Shown: positions 45,483-56,030 of the stretch, in pieces
Numbering within the stretch: position 1 is the stretch's first letter
How the letters are laid out: each line of letters starts with the position of its first letter
Notes under the pieces: model-generated
What the model saw: the letters and a program-made list of their open reading frames with translations, nothing else
Told to the model about the DNA's origin: nothing
Databases searched by the model: none
Position numbers and translations under genes: made by a program
Assembly: GCA_963662175.1 (NCBI GenBank)
Contig: OY759218.1
Coordinates: 16,954,480-17,018,479, forward strand
Direction of reading: 5' to 3'
Length of the DNA stretch: 64,000 bases
DNA from: Aradus depressus
Taxonomy: Eukaryota > Arthropoda > Insecta > Hemiptera > Aradidae

Positions 45483-46258
45483 TGTCAGTAATAATAATAA
45501 TAATAATAAATTTATTTCCGTTAAACCAATACATGGTAATAGGATACCTACGTCAAAAGAATTTATACATTAAGATATAGATTTATAACTACTTGAGTCT
45601 AACACATCTATGATTAGTACTAATAACAAAACTATTAAAAAAGTAAAATGAAATTAATAAAAACTGAACAAATAAATACTTAAAAATATATGAGTACATA
45701 AACAAAATTAATACAAGATACGTTTATAGTAAGTAGTCACATTTTCCAATTTAATACAAATTAAGATAATTTTTCAAAAAAAAACTCTTCGGAAGTGTTT
45801 TTATCCCAACGATGTTTCGGGACGTTCTTACTTCTCATCATCAGGTCCCAATGTGCGAGATATAGAAAAGAAAGTAAACAATGTAACTATAACAATATAT
45901 AAATAAATAAAATAAAATAAATATATATATTAATCAATTATAAATGAATAAATAAAACAATAACGTACATTGGACTGACCTTTAAGGTGTGGAGGAACTC
46001 TGCCCGAAAAATAAAAATGAAAGCTTTGTATTAAGTAATGTTTTTGGATATGAAACACGATTCTTTATTGTGATTATATTATTCTTTTTGAACAGTGAGA
46101 ATAAAATTCCGTTTCCGTGTATAGGGTTTCCTCTAACATGAACATTTTTAGTTGAAATTTAAATTTTTTTATTGTATCTATTGACTTCAAGAAGTGGGGA
46201 AGGGCATTAAATAAATTAATTCCTTTATGAGTTATACTTTTATCAAAATACAACGGCA
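45483..46258 (-). mobile_element. jockey/CR1-type LINE, 3' end (minus)
   Basis: On the minus strand, 46255-46165 reads FDKSITHKGINLFNALPHFL then KSIDTIKKFKF. This is the conserved C-terminal box of jockey/CR1-class LINE proteins (KGI.L(F/Y)N.LP). A long AT-rich 3' UTR follows, with ACCTGATGATGAGAAGTAAG, GTCCCGAAACATCGTTGGGA, and a (TTA)n microsatellite tail at 45489-45509. It is heavily 5'-truncated. The related copy is 54095-54625. Confidence 0.85.
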
Positions 46259-46545
46259 GTTACAAGTGGATTTCTGTTAAGCCTCCTCCCTAATCCCCAC
46301 TTTCCCTCTGTCCGATTTAGCTGAAAATCAACAGGTGTCATTCTCAGAGGGTTCTGGATACAGATGTCATGTCGACACACTCATTCTATCGGGAGTTATC
46401 GTGTTCACAGACGCACACATAGATTTTTTTTTTTTTTTCATTTTTGGAATCGGAGGAAAACATGAAATTCCGTTGAAAACTCGGAATCGAATTTCTGACC
46501 AAACTTCCCCTATACTTAGCAGAGCTGGGGAAGCAATATAAGGTA
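46250..46545 (+). repeat. Family A, 3' half (plus)
   Basis: It starts in a module (CAACGGCAGTTACAAG) and runs through GGGTTCTGGATACAGATGTC, TCTATCGGGAGTTATCGTGT, the T run at 46425-46438 and AACATGAAATTCCGTTGAAA to CAGAGCTGGGGAAGCAATA. Confidence 0.88.
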
Positions 46546-46884
46546 TTCGCATGCTTTCTTTACAGCTCTAATCCGTATACAATTTATGTTAACGAGGTTC
46601 GTGACTCAACTCAAACAAGTTAGAGATCGTTAAGTTTTAATCGCTGTTATAGAGCCCTGATATGAGCTTTCCCTCCAGAAATAATACACTTAATGATATT
46701 ATAAAGTTATAAAATGGATATTCCTTATATTATACTCGTATGCCTTCAGTTGAACTAAATACTCAAGTAAAACGTTTTATTAATCTCTACTCATTAGCTT
46801 GTGGATGCTGTTACTTGCAGAGCAATACGAAAGTCACAATTCCATGTTGCGTTTTCATGAAATTTCATTTCAATTTCATGTAAA
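46546..46884. other. Short unassigned spacer
   Basis: Unique AT-rich DNA with no recognised feature. A copy of ACAATTCCATGTTGCGTTTT at 46838 may be family A debris. Confidence 0.4.
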
Positions 46885-47041
46885 GATTTGTCGGTGAATC
46901 ACCGGCCATGTACTTCTCCAGCACGAATTAATCAACTAAGTTTCCGCTCTCTCATCAAAACCAATGGCCTGATTGGCCTTATTTTGAATAGTTGACTTAC
47001 AAAGGGACTTCTGAATCCTCACACTAAATGTTAAGTTGATA

Positions 47042-47718
47042 CAGTAGAACCTCTTTGAGTCGAACCTCGATAAGTCGAAAACCTACAAAACTCAAAAAAA
47101 GTTTTGTTACTTTCCCTTCAAGCCCCAAAACCGGCATTACTCGAAATCTCAACCCTCTATTAGTCGAAATAATCAGTGAGTCCCTACAAGCCATATTGGT
47201 ACATATTTTCCCTCTATAAGTCGAAAAAATAAATTGGACCTCTGTATCTCAAACATAGCAATGTTTTATTTTACAACCTTTACAACTCGATTATTTGAAA
47301 CTTATTACCTCTATAGCTCGAAGAAAAATAAGTTACCGTCTTTAAGAATTTGCCGACAATGTACACCATTGTTTCTTAGAAAACAATTTAGGAGTATACA
47401 ATAAATAGGAATACCAATTATCTAAAGCAAAAAAAAATTACTGACTTTTTTTAATACCTACATATACTAGGTACGTATTTTTTATTTTAAGGATGTTTTG
47501 AAATAATGTTGATTTATAATAAATATAAATATGTTTGTTACCTCTGTAACTTGAATTCGTATTGATTTCACCTCTCTAACCCAAAATTAGTTAGAATGAA
47601 TCTTAACCTCTACAAGTCGAATCAAAATCCGCCTGTCAAAATCCTCCATAAGTCGAAAACTCTATAACTCGAATTTTTTGGCGTCTTCCTTGATGTTCGA
47701 CTTACAGAGGTTCTACTG
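47042..47718 (+). mobile_element. pogo/Tigger-type MITE inserted in family A
   Basis: The 677-bp element starts CAGTAGAACCTCTTTGAGTC and ends TTCGACTTACAGAGGTTCTACTG with TA on each side (47040-47041 and 47719-47720). The inside is a string of AAGTCGAA, CTCGAA and CTCTAT words in repeated subterminal arrangement (tag …CCTCTATAAGTCGAA…). There is no transposase. A truncated relative lies at 11534-11661. Its terminal CAGTAG…CTACTG matches that of the Tigger at 36187-36953. Confidence 0.92.
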
Positions 47719-47970
47719 TATATTCATTACATCAGCAGTTAAGGTTTTTGAATTGAGCTCCTCTCTGATTCCCTCATTCCGTTCAGTCGATTCCACTGAA
47801 AACTAGGTGTCATCCACATTCATTATATCGGCAGATATTAGGATATTTCAGTTGAGCCCCCGCCATTGATCTCCCTCTTCTCTTCCCGCCGATATCGCTG
47901 AAAATTAATGTCGTCCTTATTAATGGGATTTAGGATTAAAATATAAAATTTCATGTCGATACGACCATTA

Positions 47971-48969
47971 ATTGAGCCGTTCACTGCACAAATCGATTAC
48001 CTCCACTTTTTGAAATATCTTAAATTTAAGACCACATAGTTTGAAATATGTAGATCAGCCTGTATTAAATCCTAATTGTAGAACTGTGACAAGGGAAATA
48101 ATGAGAGACATCATGGACTTCATTACTCCTGTTAAACATGATTACTATAAAAACTTGATAAACAAATCGAAATGACGAGACTTCACATACAGCTAATGGA
48201 GAAGTCATAATTTAAATTCCTGATGAATTAATCACAAATAATATAACAGAACTGATAATATTCATTTTTATGAAAAATCTGTAATAAAAATATATAATAA
48301 TTGATTTTTTCTATAATAAAAAACTTAAACATTTGAACACTGAATTTAACTTTTACTTTTTTCACTTGCCAAATCCTCCAGTCACATAAAAATTGTAACA
48401 TTACTGACAATTACTTTTTGGCTATTCTTTCTTATTAATTTTATATACCGTTAGATGAAAGCTACATCTATAGGTTAGGTTAGGTTAGGTTTTATGACTC
48501 ATGCCCGGGCTTTAACAACGAGGTCATATCGCCTACTACCAGAGCGCTCTTTCGTCACTCTGGTGGACATGAGCCCAACTTTACTGTGGGAGTCCTAAAT
48601 TTTGCCTACCCTAAATTTTTATTCATCTAGGGTAGGGGTCTTTAACGAGTACCTGACATCGTACAGGATCGGGACCATCGCTTAACGTCCCATCCGAAGG
48701 ACGACGGACTTAAGTTTATTTTACCTCCCAGATAAAATAAACTAAGGGCCTCGGTCGGGTTACGAACCTACGACCTTGAGCTCAGAAGTCAAGCACGCAT
48801 ACCACTGAGCTACCGGCACCCTAGCTACATCTATATTTATTTATTCTATAATATTTATTTGAATTTATATTATAAAGGGAATTTTTAAAAAACAATGTAC
48901 ATTATTTCATTGCATTTCTTCACTTTTTGTTTTATGGAGTTAATCGATTTGTGCAGTGAACGGCTCAAT
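47971..48969. mobile_element. TA-flanked MITE inserted in family A, itself hit by a SINE
   Basis: The ends ATTGAGCCGTTCACTGCACA / TGTGCAGTGAACGGCTCAAT continue to GGAGTTAATCG-type sequence, giving about 33-bp inverted repeats with one mismatch. TA dinucleotides at 47969-47970 and 48970-48971 are the target duplication. Without the 350-bp SINE and its 13-bp duplication the element is about 636 bp. No open frame. Tc1/mariner-class by target site only. Confidence 0.9.
48473..48822 (-). mobile_element. SINE-1, full length (minus), with 13-bp target duplication
   Basis: Perfect direct repeats AGCTACATCTATA at 48460-48472 and 48823-48835 fix both ends. In reverse: tRNA-like head AGGGTGCCGGTAGCTCAGTG, A box about 48796-48812, B box GGTTCGTAACCCG (one base off) near 48751-48768, tRNA-unrelated body, and a 3' tail of CATAAAACCTAACCTAACC. 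This copy defines the family: 350 bp, Pol III head, (CCTAA)n tail. Confidence 0.95.
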
Positions 48970-48972
48970 TAC

Positions 48973-49166
48973 ATCGGTAGTTATTTATATTTTTGTGTTA
49001 AGCTCCCCCCTCCCATCCCTTTTGACCGGTTTGACTGAAAATCAATTTCCTCTTTATGGGGTTTTGGATAACCAAAACCCCATAAAGAGGAAATTGATTT
49101 TCAGTCAAACCGGTCAAAAGGGATGGGAGGGGGGAGCTTAACACAAAAATATAAATAACTACCGAT
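48973..49166. repeat. Perfect 95-bp inverted duplication (4-nt spacer)
   Basis: 48973-49067 and 49072-49166 are exact reverse complements as far as I can check, spaced by ATAA. Both arms are family A module sequence (ATCGGTAGTTATTTATATTT … TTTATGGGGTTTTGG). Family A is not palindromic here, so this is a local, very recent inverted copy. Transcripts would fold to a 95-bp duplex. Confidence 0.95.
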
Positions 49167-49315
49167 TTGTATAAACAAGTAATTTGTATAAACAAATACA
49201 ATTTCGAGTCGATACATTCATTCTATCGGGAGTTATCTTGTTCGCAGACAGGACTTTTTTCTTCATGTTTGGATACAGGGGGCATAACTTCCTTTATACT
49301 TCGTATGGCACTAAG

Positions 49316-49565
49316 TTATGTACATCCACACGAAATTATATATGTAAATCCAAAACTTCATAAGGACGACACCTATCAATTTTCAGACAAATCGGCTGAA
49401 GGGAAAGGGAAGGGCTCAACTTAAGAACTTTAATGACTGTGGATATAATGAATGTATCAACAGAAAATATAGTATGAGGATTCAGAAGTCCCCGAGTAAG
49501 ACCCATTGATTTACATCCAAATCTGCGCTAAGGAATTACAATAACGGTCACGCACGGATGGCTTT
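49316..49565 (-). repeat. Family A (minus) abutting the nested plus copy
   Basis: CATCCACACGAAATTATATA, ATCCAAAACTTCATAAGGAC, GGGAAAGGGAAGGGCTCAAC, ATTCAGAAGTCCCCGAGTAA. It decays after about 49545. Confidence 0.82.
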
Positions 49566-50690
49566 TTTTTTTGACCATGGATAAAAGTCAGAGCTTAAAA
49601 TTCCTCGGAAAATCTACTAAACTGCAATTCTTAAGAAGAATTTATTGAATTCACAATTTTCTTGTTAGTGGTCATCCGTGCCGAATAAATCGACTCCAGT
49701 CCAAGAGGTGCACATTCCCCAATTTTACAGTTTTGAGCTATTGCCAGTCTTTTGTAGACAATCTGATACGAGAATACTGTTTTAATTATTGAAATTTATG
49801 GAAGAGAGTAGATGTTTTTCGCGAATAGGTTTTTTATGGTTTTAAATTTGTCATCATATTTACTTATATTAAGAGTTTTAACGTCGGCATATATGCCGAA
49901 TCTATATATTTCCATTTCGTTTTTATGAATAAAGTGTTAAGCTTTTCTAAACGAAGCAAAGATCTTTCAAGACAAGTGTAGGATTTCAGAAAGTGTGTCA
50001 TGTAAAGTGCCTCTTGCAGATACAAAAGAAATTATTTAAATAATTTTCCAAGAAAATATTTAACTGTTCGTAAGTATTTCAAGATCATAAGGGAAGTAGT
50101 GATTTCAATCTTGACAGAGACTTATGTGGGAAATGATATTTGTCTCTTAGAAACTAAGGTAAAGTTTGAAAACTTATGGTTCAGCACTTCCAGTCGTGTA
50201 ACTTCTTAGTTCTCATATTTCCTGCTTTTGGTCGTATCTCTGGCAGAAATATTTGTTTCTTATGAAACCTGATGACATTAATTTGAATACTTGAAGGCAA
50301 ATGAATTCCCCGCTAGATATCTTTTCTTAGACTCCACGGTCTTGTCATCTAAATTACTTGCAAGCATTCCGCTCTATCTTCGGTCGAGACTTCTCCACAT
50401 CTTCACGCCTATCTTCTTGTACTCGCCCACCACATTCATCAGACGTTACCTTCCTCTTCTCTTTCCAGGATGCATCCCCTTCCGGATACTAGAATTCTCC
50501 ATCGTTTTTAAATAACCAAAACATCTTAAGCTATATCAGATTCATGGAGTTGAGATGCGGTCTGAGTGGTTCATGAATGACATGTTCCGAGCTAGCATTT
50601 GCTTTAAGGATTCATTAATAGCAAAAGCAATTACTATTCAAAACTTAACTTATACTCGTAGGAACTGAATCAAAGATACTGACTAGTCGA
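49566..50690. other. Unassigned DNA
   Basis: No repeat family. 50291-50515 is open for 74 codons but unrecognised. It could be an upstream remnant of the LINE at 50700, but no RT motif is visible. Confidence 0.4.
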
Positions 50691-51150
50691 CTAGTTGGAT
50701 CAAAATCAAAACTGACTACTAAGAACAAACTTTACAATTTACAAGATCATTATACCCTCCAATCTGGACATTCGAACTTGAATTTCGGGGTAGAGCTAAA
50801 CAATGCGACATCGCTCATACTCAAACTCCTCCGACGAATTATCAAAGCTCCTTTCTATATCACCAATAAAGTCCTACACTGAGATTTCAATATTCCCACG
50901 AACTAATCCCTAACCTTTCTTCCCATTCAAATCCTCTCACAGAAGCCATTCTATCATTCCCATCCTGACAATACTCCATGTCGCTTGAACAGGATATGGC
51001 CTCCCTACATTCTCCTACACGATAGTGAATGATGTCAGCTGGCTTCTACCATCAAGTGACATTTTTACATTTTTGCTATTGTGATCACATATTTGTTTAT
51101 TATGTATATACTGTAAATAGATCGCAAATAAATAATAATAATAATGAATT
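50691..51150 (+). pseudogene. jockey-type LINE C-terminus and tail
   Basis: Plus-strand pieces in shifted frames read LYPPIWTFELEF (the …PIWTYG… box), LKLLRRIIKAPFYITNKVLH, DFNIPTN and HSHPDNTPCRLNRIWPPYIL. These occur in that order at the end of jockey-clade proteins (…APWYVRN..LH.DL.IP…). A short 3' UTR ends in ATAAATAATAATAATAATG at 51128-51146. At least two frameshifts and a stop make it dead. Confidence 0.78.
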
Positions 51151-51984
51151 ATTGTAATACCTAATCAACTATTCCATGTGTTTAATAGCTTGACTTGTCA
51201 AGCCAACATAAGAAGAGCTCTATAATTGTATTTATCGTTTTGTTATTAATTGTTTCTGTATTTTTTAACAACCCAGTTTAATATAAAATATTTTCAATTA
51301 GTCACTATTTCATTTACAAGTGCACCTTAAAACATATATAAATAAAACAAACTTATTTTTGAAATATTATCTACTCCATAAAACGTTTATTCATAAACTC
51401 AGGGTTTTGGCATTACATCGTCGTCAGGTTCAGTTATAAAGTAAGACAAGATTGCTGAGGGCGAATTATTTATGAGTACATCAGGTAGGTAAGTAAGGGG
51501 TTGGACTTTCAACTAGGAATTCTCTTGTACTTGTTAGACAGTTTTCACAATTTGTTCACGTTTTTCATAGTCTTAAAATGTCTTACCTTTACGTGATTTT
51601 TTTTTCAGGTATGCAACATATAAGATACGATATAGTTTTATTATTTTTATCGTGTGAAATTTTGGATCACTGCTGAATGCTCGTGACACAGGTTGGCTAG
51701 CCGGACGGTTCAGAGAATGCTCTCGGTATGTTGGTTCTGAGTTCCAATGACGAGCATTAGGTTACATGTTACATTTAGGGCCCGGATTAAGGGGTGGGTC
51801 AACAGAGACAGCTGCCAACACGAACTAACCCCACAAAATAATATATACATATATATACCTACTATCTTCTTTATATATAAAATCCAAACTTTTTCTGTCT
51901 GTTTATTATCTAACTCAAAAAGGGCTGATCGTACGATATAATCAATCACTTGCTGCATATTATTCAGAAATTAAACACATTTTT
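51151..51984. other. Unassigned, one LINE-tail-like motif
   Basis: On the minus strand 51432-51380 reads ACCTGACGACGATGTAATGC then CAAAACCCTGAG and AATAAACG, like other LINE tails here. Open frames at 51710-51958 are not recognised. Confidence 0.4.
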
Positions 51985-52125
51985 CTTCTCCAGCTATACG
52001 AAGTATAGGGGAATTAATGTCATCGGTCAAAAATTTGTTGCGGAGTTTTCAACGGAATTTCATGTTTTCCGACATTTAGATTCCAAAAATGAAAAATAAA
52101 AAATTGCTGTCTGAACATGATAACT

Positions 52126-52399
52126 ACCTAAATTATAAAGAAAACACGAATGCTTTTTAAATATTGCCTATTTCACAAGATATATAAAATATACGGGAGT
52201 ACTTTCGGTATTGCTACCATCTTCAGCCACGACTTAACAAATACTGTATTTGTTAAGTCGTGGCTGAAGATGGTAGCAATACCAAAAGTACTCCCGTATA
52301 TTTTTATACCTTGTGAAATAGGAAATATCCAAAAAACATTCGTATTTTCTTTATAATTTATTGAGTGTTTCACAATCTCTCCGCAAAAATGTTAAATAT
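52126..52399. mobile_element. Foldback element with 10-bp target duplication
   Basis: Arms of about 115 bp (52129-52243 and 52247-52360) pair with a 3-nt spacer, one 1-nt indel and few mismatches. The centre is TTAACAAATA/CTG/TATTTGTTAA. Direct repeats CATGATAACT at 52116-52125 and 52400-52409 bracket it and look like a 10-bp target duplication inside family A. The last 40 bp before the right repeat are outside the foldback. No coding potential, no known superfamily. Confidence 0.82.
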
Positions 52400-52605
52400 C
52401 ATGATAACTTCCGATAGAATGAATGTATCGACACGAAATTTTATATTTGAATCCAGAACCCTCTAACGACGACACTCTTGTTTTTCAGCCAAATCGACTA
52501 AAGGGGAGGGGGGTTAGGGAGGAGGCTTAACATGGAGTACAAAACTCATAAGCACGACACATTAATTTTCAGCGATATCGGCTCAGGGGAGGAGCTCAAT
52601 TTTCG

Positions 52606-52820
52606 TTACACTAAATTTTTATTCACCTAGGGTGGTCTTTAACGAGTACCTGACATCTTATAAGCTCGGAACCATCGCTTAACGTCCCATCCGAAGGACG
52701 GCGTGCTTAAGTTTATTTTATCTCTCAGATAAAATAAACTAAGGGCCTTGGCCGGGTTTCGAACCCAGGATCGTGAGTTCAGAAGGCAAGCATGTATACC
52801 ACTGAGCTACCGGCGCCCTC
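52606..52820 (-). mobile_element. SINE-1, 3'-truncated (minus)
   Basis: It has head complement GAGCTACCGGCGCCCTC, B-box complement GGGTTTCGAACCCAGGATC, and body CATCCGAAGGACGGCGTGCT and CTTTAACGAGTACCTGACAT. It breaks off at CTAAATTTTTATTCACCTAG, so the 3' third is missing. Confidence 0.88.
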
Positions 52821-52960
52821 TGGAACCACTATATGAGTCAACTATCAACTATTGAATATTAGCGCAAACGGTCGACTGGTTTTGGAGGGGGAGCGAAAGA
52901 TAATTGATTAATTCGTTTTGGGGACTTTCATTGCCAGTGATTTTGCGACAATTTTTTAAG

Positions 52961-53597
52961 TACAACTAGACTTGAGTTTACTTATTTGCATACCAGCTTT
53001 GAAAATTTAAAACATTTTTGGTAACTCTTTTGTCTTTTGGGAAAAAGAACCAGCATCAGAAGTCAAAGCTGGAATGAGTATTCTATTGTTGTTGCCAGAC
53101 ATATTACAGGTTTAGAAGACAAAGGGGTTTGGAGATTTGAAATTTAAATGGATTCAATTCCTAAACAACAGAATTCATTGGAAATTCATCCAACATGGAA
53201 TGGATTGTCACTTGTTGCCCCCAAATCCGGAATTGTTTCTTTTTTTGATCGTTGTCAATTCCAAGCTGAGATTACTGCTAGGTTACATGTTTGTTACATG
53301 CAGTCCGTAAGACCTGTCATTCTGTTTGACTTGGAGACTTCAAAATTACCTCTTAAATGTAGTTTGGTAGCTCTCTGACAGGAGAGATTAGATGAAACAT
53401 TTTTAACAAAACGTTTCAGAAACAAATAAAAACAAAGAACTTGTTTAACATTTCTATTGTCTAATTCCTCAAAAACATGTATATCCATAGTTACTTCGGC
53501 TTATGCCATCGTTAGCACAAAGATCAAAAGTATGCTACATTGGCATATTTATATAATTCTGAGGCTACGTATATAGTTCGTAATTATAATAAAGATG
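52961..53597. other. Unassigned DNA with a 76-codon open frame
   Basis: 53148-53378 (plus) reads MDSIPKQQNSLEIHPTWNGL… and ends before TGA. The composition is more balanced than the surroundings, which suggests a former coding or retroposed sequence, but I recognise no family. Confidence 0.4.
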
Positions 53598-53845
53598 TGA
53601 GGTTGCCGGTAGCTCTGGTAATTGTAAGTTTAAGATCGTGGGTTCGAAACCCGGCCGAGGTCCTGAGCCTGTACGATGTCAGGTACTTTTACCTACCCTT
53701 GGTGAATAAATCTATGTGGGCAAAATTAAGGACTCCCACTGTAGTCAGGCTCATGACTACCAGAGCAACGAAAGAGCGCTCAGGCATTAAGCGATATGAC
53801 CTTGTAGTTAATGTCTGGACATGAGTCACAATAACTAACTAACCC
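53598..53845 (+). mobile_element. SINE-1 copy (plus), rearranged
   Basis: Head GTTGCCGGTAGCTCTGGTAA, B box GGGTTCGAAACCCGGCCGAG (53640-53659), body GAGCCTGTACGATGTCAGGT (central part with CATCCGAAGG missing), then CATGACTACCAGAGCAACGA, and tail CACAATAACTAACTAACCC. Confidence 0.88.
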
Positions 53846-54094
53846 ATAATAAATAAATGATATAATGGTGATATAAAATAATATCGAAGTGATAAGTGAG
53901 AAAACAAGATGAAAATCAAATAAAAATATATAAATAAATGTGAACATAATATGAATGATAGATAAAAACAAAATATTTATTTATTTATTACTACATTGAA
54001 GCCTATTAAGGCTTATTATAGAGAGTTGGGGTACAATTTAAATATACATCCGATATAATAATAAAGTAAGAATTTCACAACTTAATAAATATAT
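53846..54094. other. AT-rich spacer with TTATT-type repeats
   Basis: Low-complexity ATAAATA DNA. 53972-53990 is TATTTATTTATTATT, possibly the tail of the LINE copy that follows on the minus strand. Confidence 0.4.
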
Positions 54095-54625
54095 AAAAAA
54101 AGTAAAATGAAATGAATAAAAACTGAACAAATGAATACTTAAAAATATGTGAGTACATAAAAAAATTAATACATGATACGTTTATAATAAGTAGACACAT
54201 TTTTAAATTTATTAAAAATTAAGGTACTAACTATTTTTCAAAAAAAACTCTTCGGAAGTGTTTTTATCCCAACGATGTTTCGGGACGTTCTTACGGTTAC
54301 ATCAGGTCCCAATGTGCGAGATATAGAAAAGAAAGAAAACAATGTAACTATAACAATATATGAAAAATAATATATATATAGATATATTAATCAATTATAC
54401 AGTCTAAATAAATAATAAATTATAAATGAATAAATAAAACAATAACGTACATTGGACTGACCTTTAAGGTGTGGAGGAACTCTGCCCAAAAAAAAAAAAA
54501 ATGAAAGCTTTGTATCAAATAATGTTTTTGGTTATGAAACACGATTCTTTATTGTGATTATATTATTCTTTTTGAACAGTGAGAATAAAATTCCGTTTCC
54601 GTGTATAGGGTATCTTCTAACATAA
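54095..54625 (-). mobile_element. jockey/CR1-type LINE 3' UTR, second copy (minus)
   Basis: About 90% identical and collinear with 45640-46145: GATACGTTTATAATAAGTAG, CTCTTCGGAAGTGTTTTTAT, CCCAACGATGTTTCGGGACG, CATCAGGTCCCAATGTGCGA, CCTTTAAGGTGTGGAGGAAC. The protein-coding end is lost, and the hinge CTTCTCATCATCAGG became CGGTTACATCAGG. Confidence 0.87.
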
Positions 54626-55911
54626 ACATAAACCGAGAAGCACGATTTCCACAAGTAAATAGAAGTTGAGTTCATTCAGAGTTTCATCCATGTTTTCCGT
54701 TTTGGATGAGCACATTGAGAGGTTGAGTGTGGAAAGGTGTGACGTCAGCCCATTGTTTCAAGTAATTTCTGAACTGAATGGGTACTTGGGTTCATCGAAT
54801 GGTACTTTGTTGGGTCTGCCGGGCTGTGTTGTAACTGACCAACTTCAAAGTTTGCATCCTGGAGGCATAGGGAAGCCTTAAGAGCAATTTCAGTGGTTGA
54901 GGTCAACTTCAGAAGTAGGCATTCTTATATGGGGGGGGTTGACCGCAAGGAGGTCCATGCGATACGAAAAAACGCTGTTTGTGGTTCTAGGAGGGCATTC
55001 CCTGTGAACCAAACTCAGGAGTGACCTTGAAAAGTTCGTATTGGAAAGCCGAACAATGGGAGTCGAACGTCGGCCTTTTTGTTTAGGTTGAACACTAAAA
55101 CAAGCACTCGAGACTATGCGTGCAACGGCATTAGTCGTTCAACAGTAGTTCTGTTTCATATCCGAGCGAATAGAAAAAAAAATCTTATTTACCTTGAATC
55201 CATCAACGTTAACATACATAATTAAATTGGTTTTCTGATAAAACAATAATTAGCATTTTTGTAATTAATATGTTAATTAATTATTATCACCTGTTATGGC
55301 ATGGCATGCGTAGAGTATGTTGCATTTTGACGTATAGAATTATAACGTATCCTGCGGACTTACTGGGAGAATGAAGGAGATAATTCGTACTTATCGGGAG
55401 TAAGACTTGTCGACAAAAAGGAGGGGAATAGTCACATTTCTTTAGGCAGAAAAAATGTTTGACCTTGGACATTTCGAGGAGGCGGGTCATTATCCACTAA
55501 AAAATCTGCAAGTTTCCGTGTTCTGCTACTCGCCAGTTGAATTTCAGAGAAATTGTACATTGAAGTCTGACCAGATCGCACATTTAAGGGTTACGTAGGT
55601 GAGCAATGACAGAAATAATTGGAACGAGCGAGCGTATCTCTCTTGCATGATTCCTGAGATGGACTAAACTGATTTAAACTTTTAAGGTATCAATCGAGAT
55701 CCGGTTATCGGGTCGAGATTTATGTTAAATAAAAATGAACAATTTTTATTCCCTCGAGGAATAATAAGTCAATGGAGGGCTAACAGATAGCAGCAGTCGG
55801 CGTACGCGTTCATCTAGTTGAGTTGATCTATTAATTATAATTAATATAATAATAATAGATAATTATCGATATATCATTTTTCATATTGATATGATCTATT
55901 TTTTGGGGTTG
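54626..55911. other. Unassigned DNA
   Basis: 54640-55080 is GC-richer, with a 71-codon open frame (54666-54881) of unknown identity. 55190-55290 is AT-rich. No motif is recognised. Confidence 0.4.
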
Positions 55912-56030
55912 GACGAGGATGAGACGTTAAGCGATGGTCCCGAGTCTCTACGATGGCAAGTACTCGTTAAAGACCCCTTCCATAGGTGTCTTTAAAGATT
56001 TAGGGTAAGCAAAATTTAGGACTCTCACAT
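55912..56030 (+). mobile_element. SINE-1 internal fragment (plus)
   Basis: GAGACGTTAAGCGATGGTCC, CGAGTCTCTACGATGGCAAG, TACTCGTTAAAGACC and GCAAAATTTAGGACTCTCAC match the SINE-1 body. Both the tRNA head and the tail are missing. Confidence 0.78.

Larger units (their letters stand above)
46885..49315 (+). repeat. Family A copy (plus) with nested insertions
   Basis: Host pieces: 46885-47041 (GTCGGTGAATCACCGGCCAT … GTTAAGTTGATA), 47719-47970 (TATTCATTACATCAGCAG … TTTCATGTCGATACG), 48970-49315 (TACATCGGTAGTTATT … TACTTCGTATGGCA). Removing the two DNA elements at their TA duplications restores the normal family A order at both joints, which dates them after the family A copy. The last host piece also contains the inverted duplication 48973-49166. 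Confidence 0.9.
51985..52960 (-). repeat. Family A copy (minus) carrying a foldback element and a SINE
   Basis: It starts TTCTCCAGCTATACGAAGTA and ends GGACTTTCATTGCCAGTGAT. Between lie GAGTTTTCAACGGAATTTCA, GAATGTATCGACACGAAATT and GGGGAGGGGGGTTAGGGAGG. It is interrupted by the foldback element 52126-52399 and by SINE-1 sequence at 52606-52820. Confidence 0.9.

Noticed and set aside
48956..49201. Two opposite-strand open frames with nearly identical peptides
   Set aside because: They arise from the perfect inverted duplication of family A, not from genes. The pair at 52150-52373 has the same cause (foldback element).
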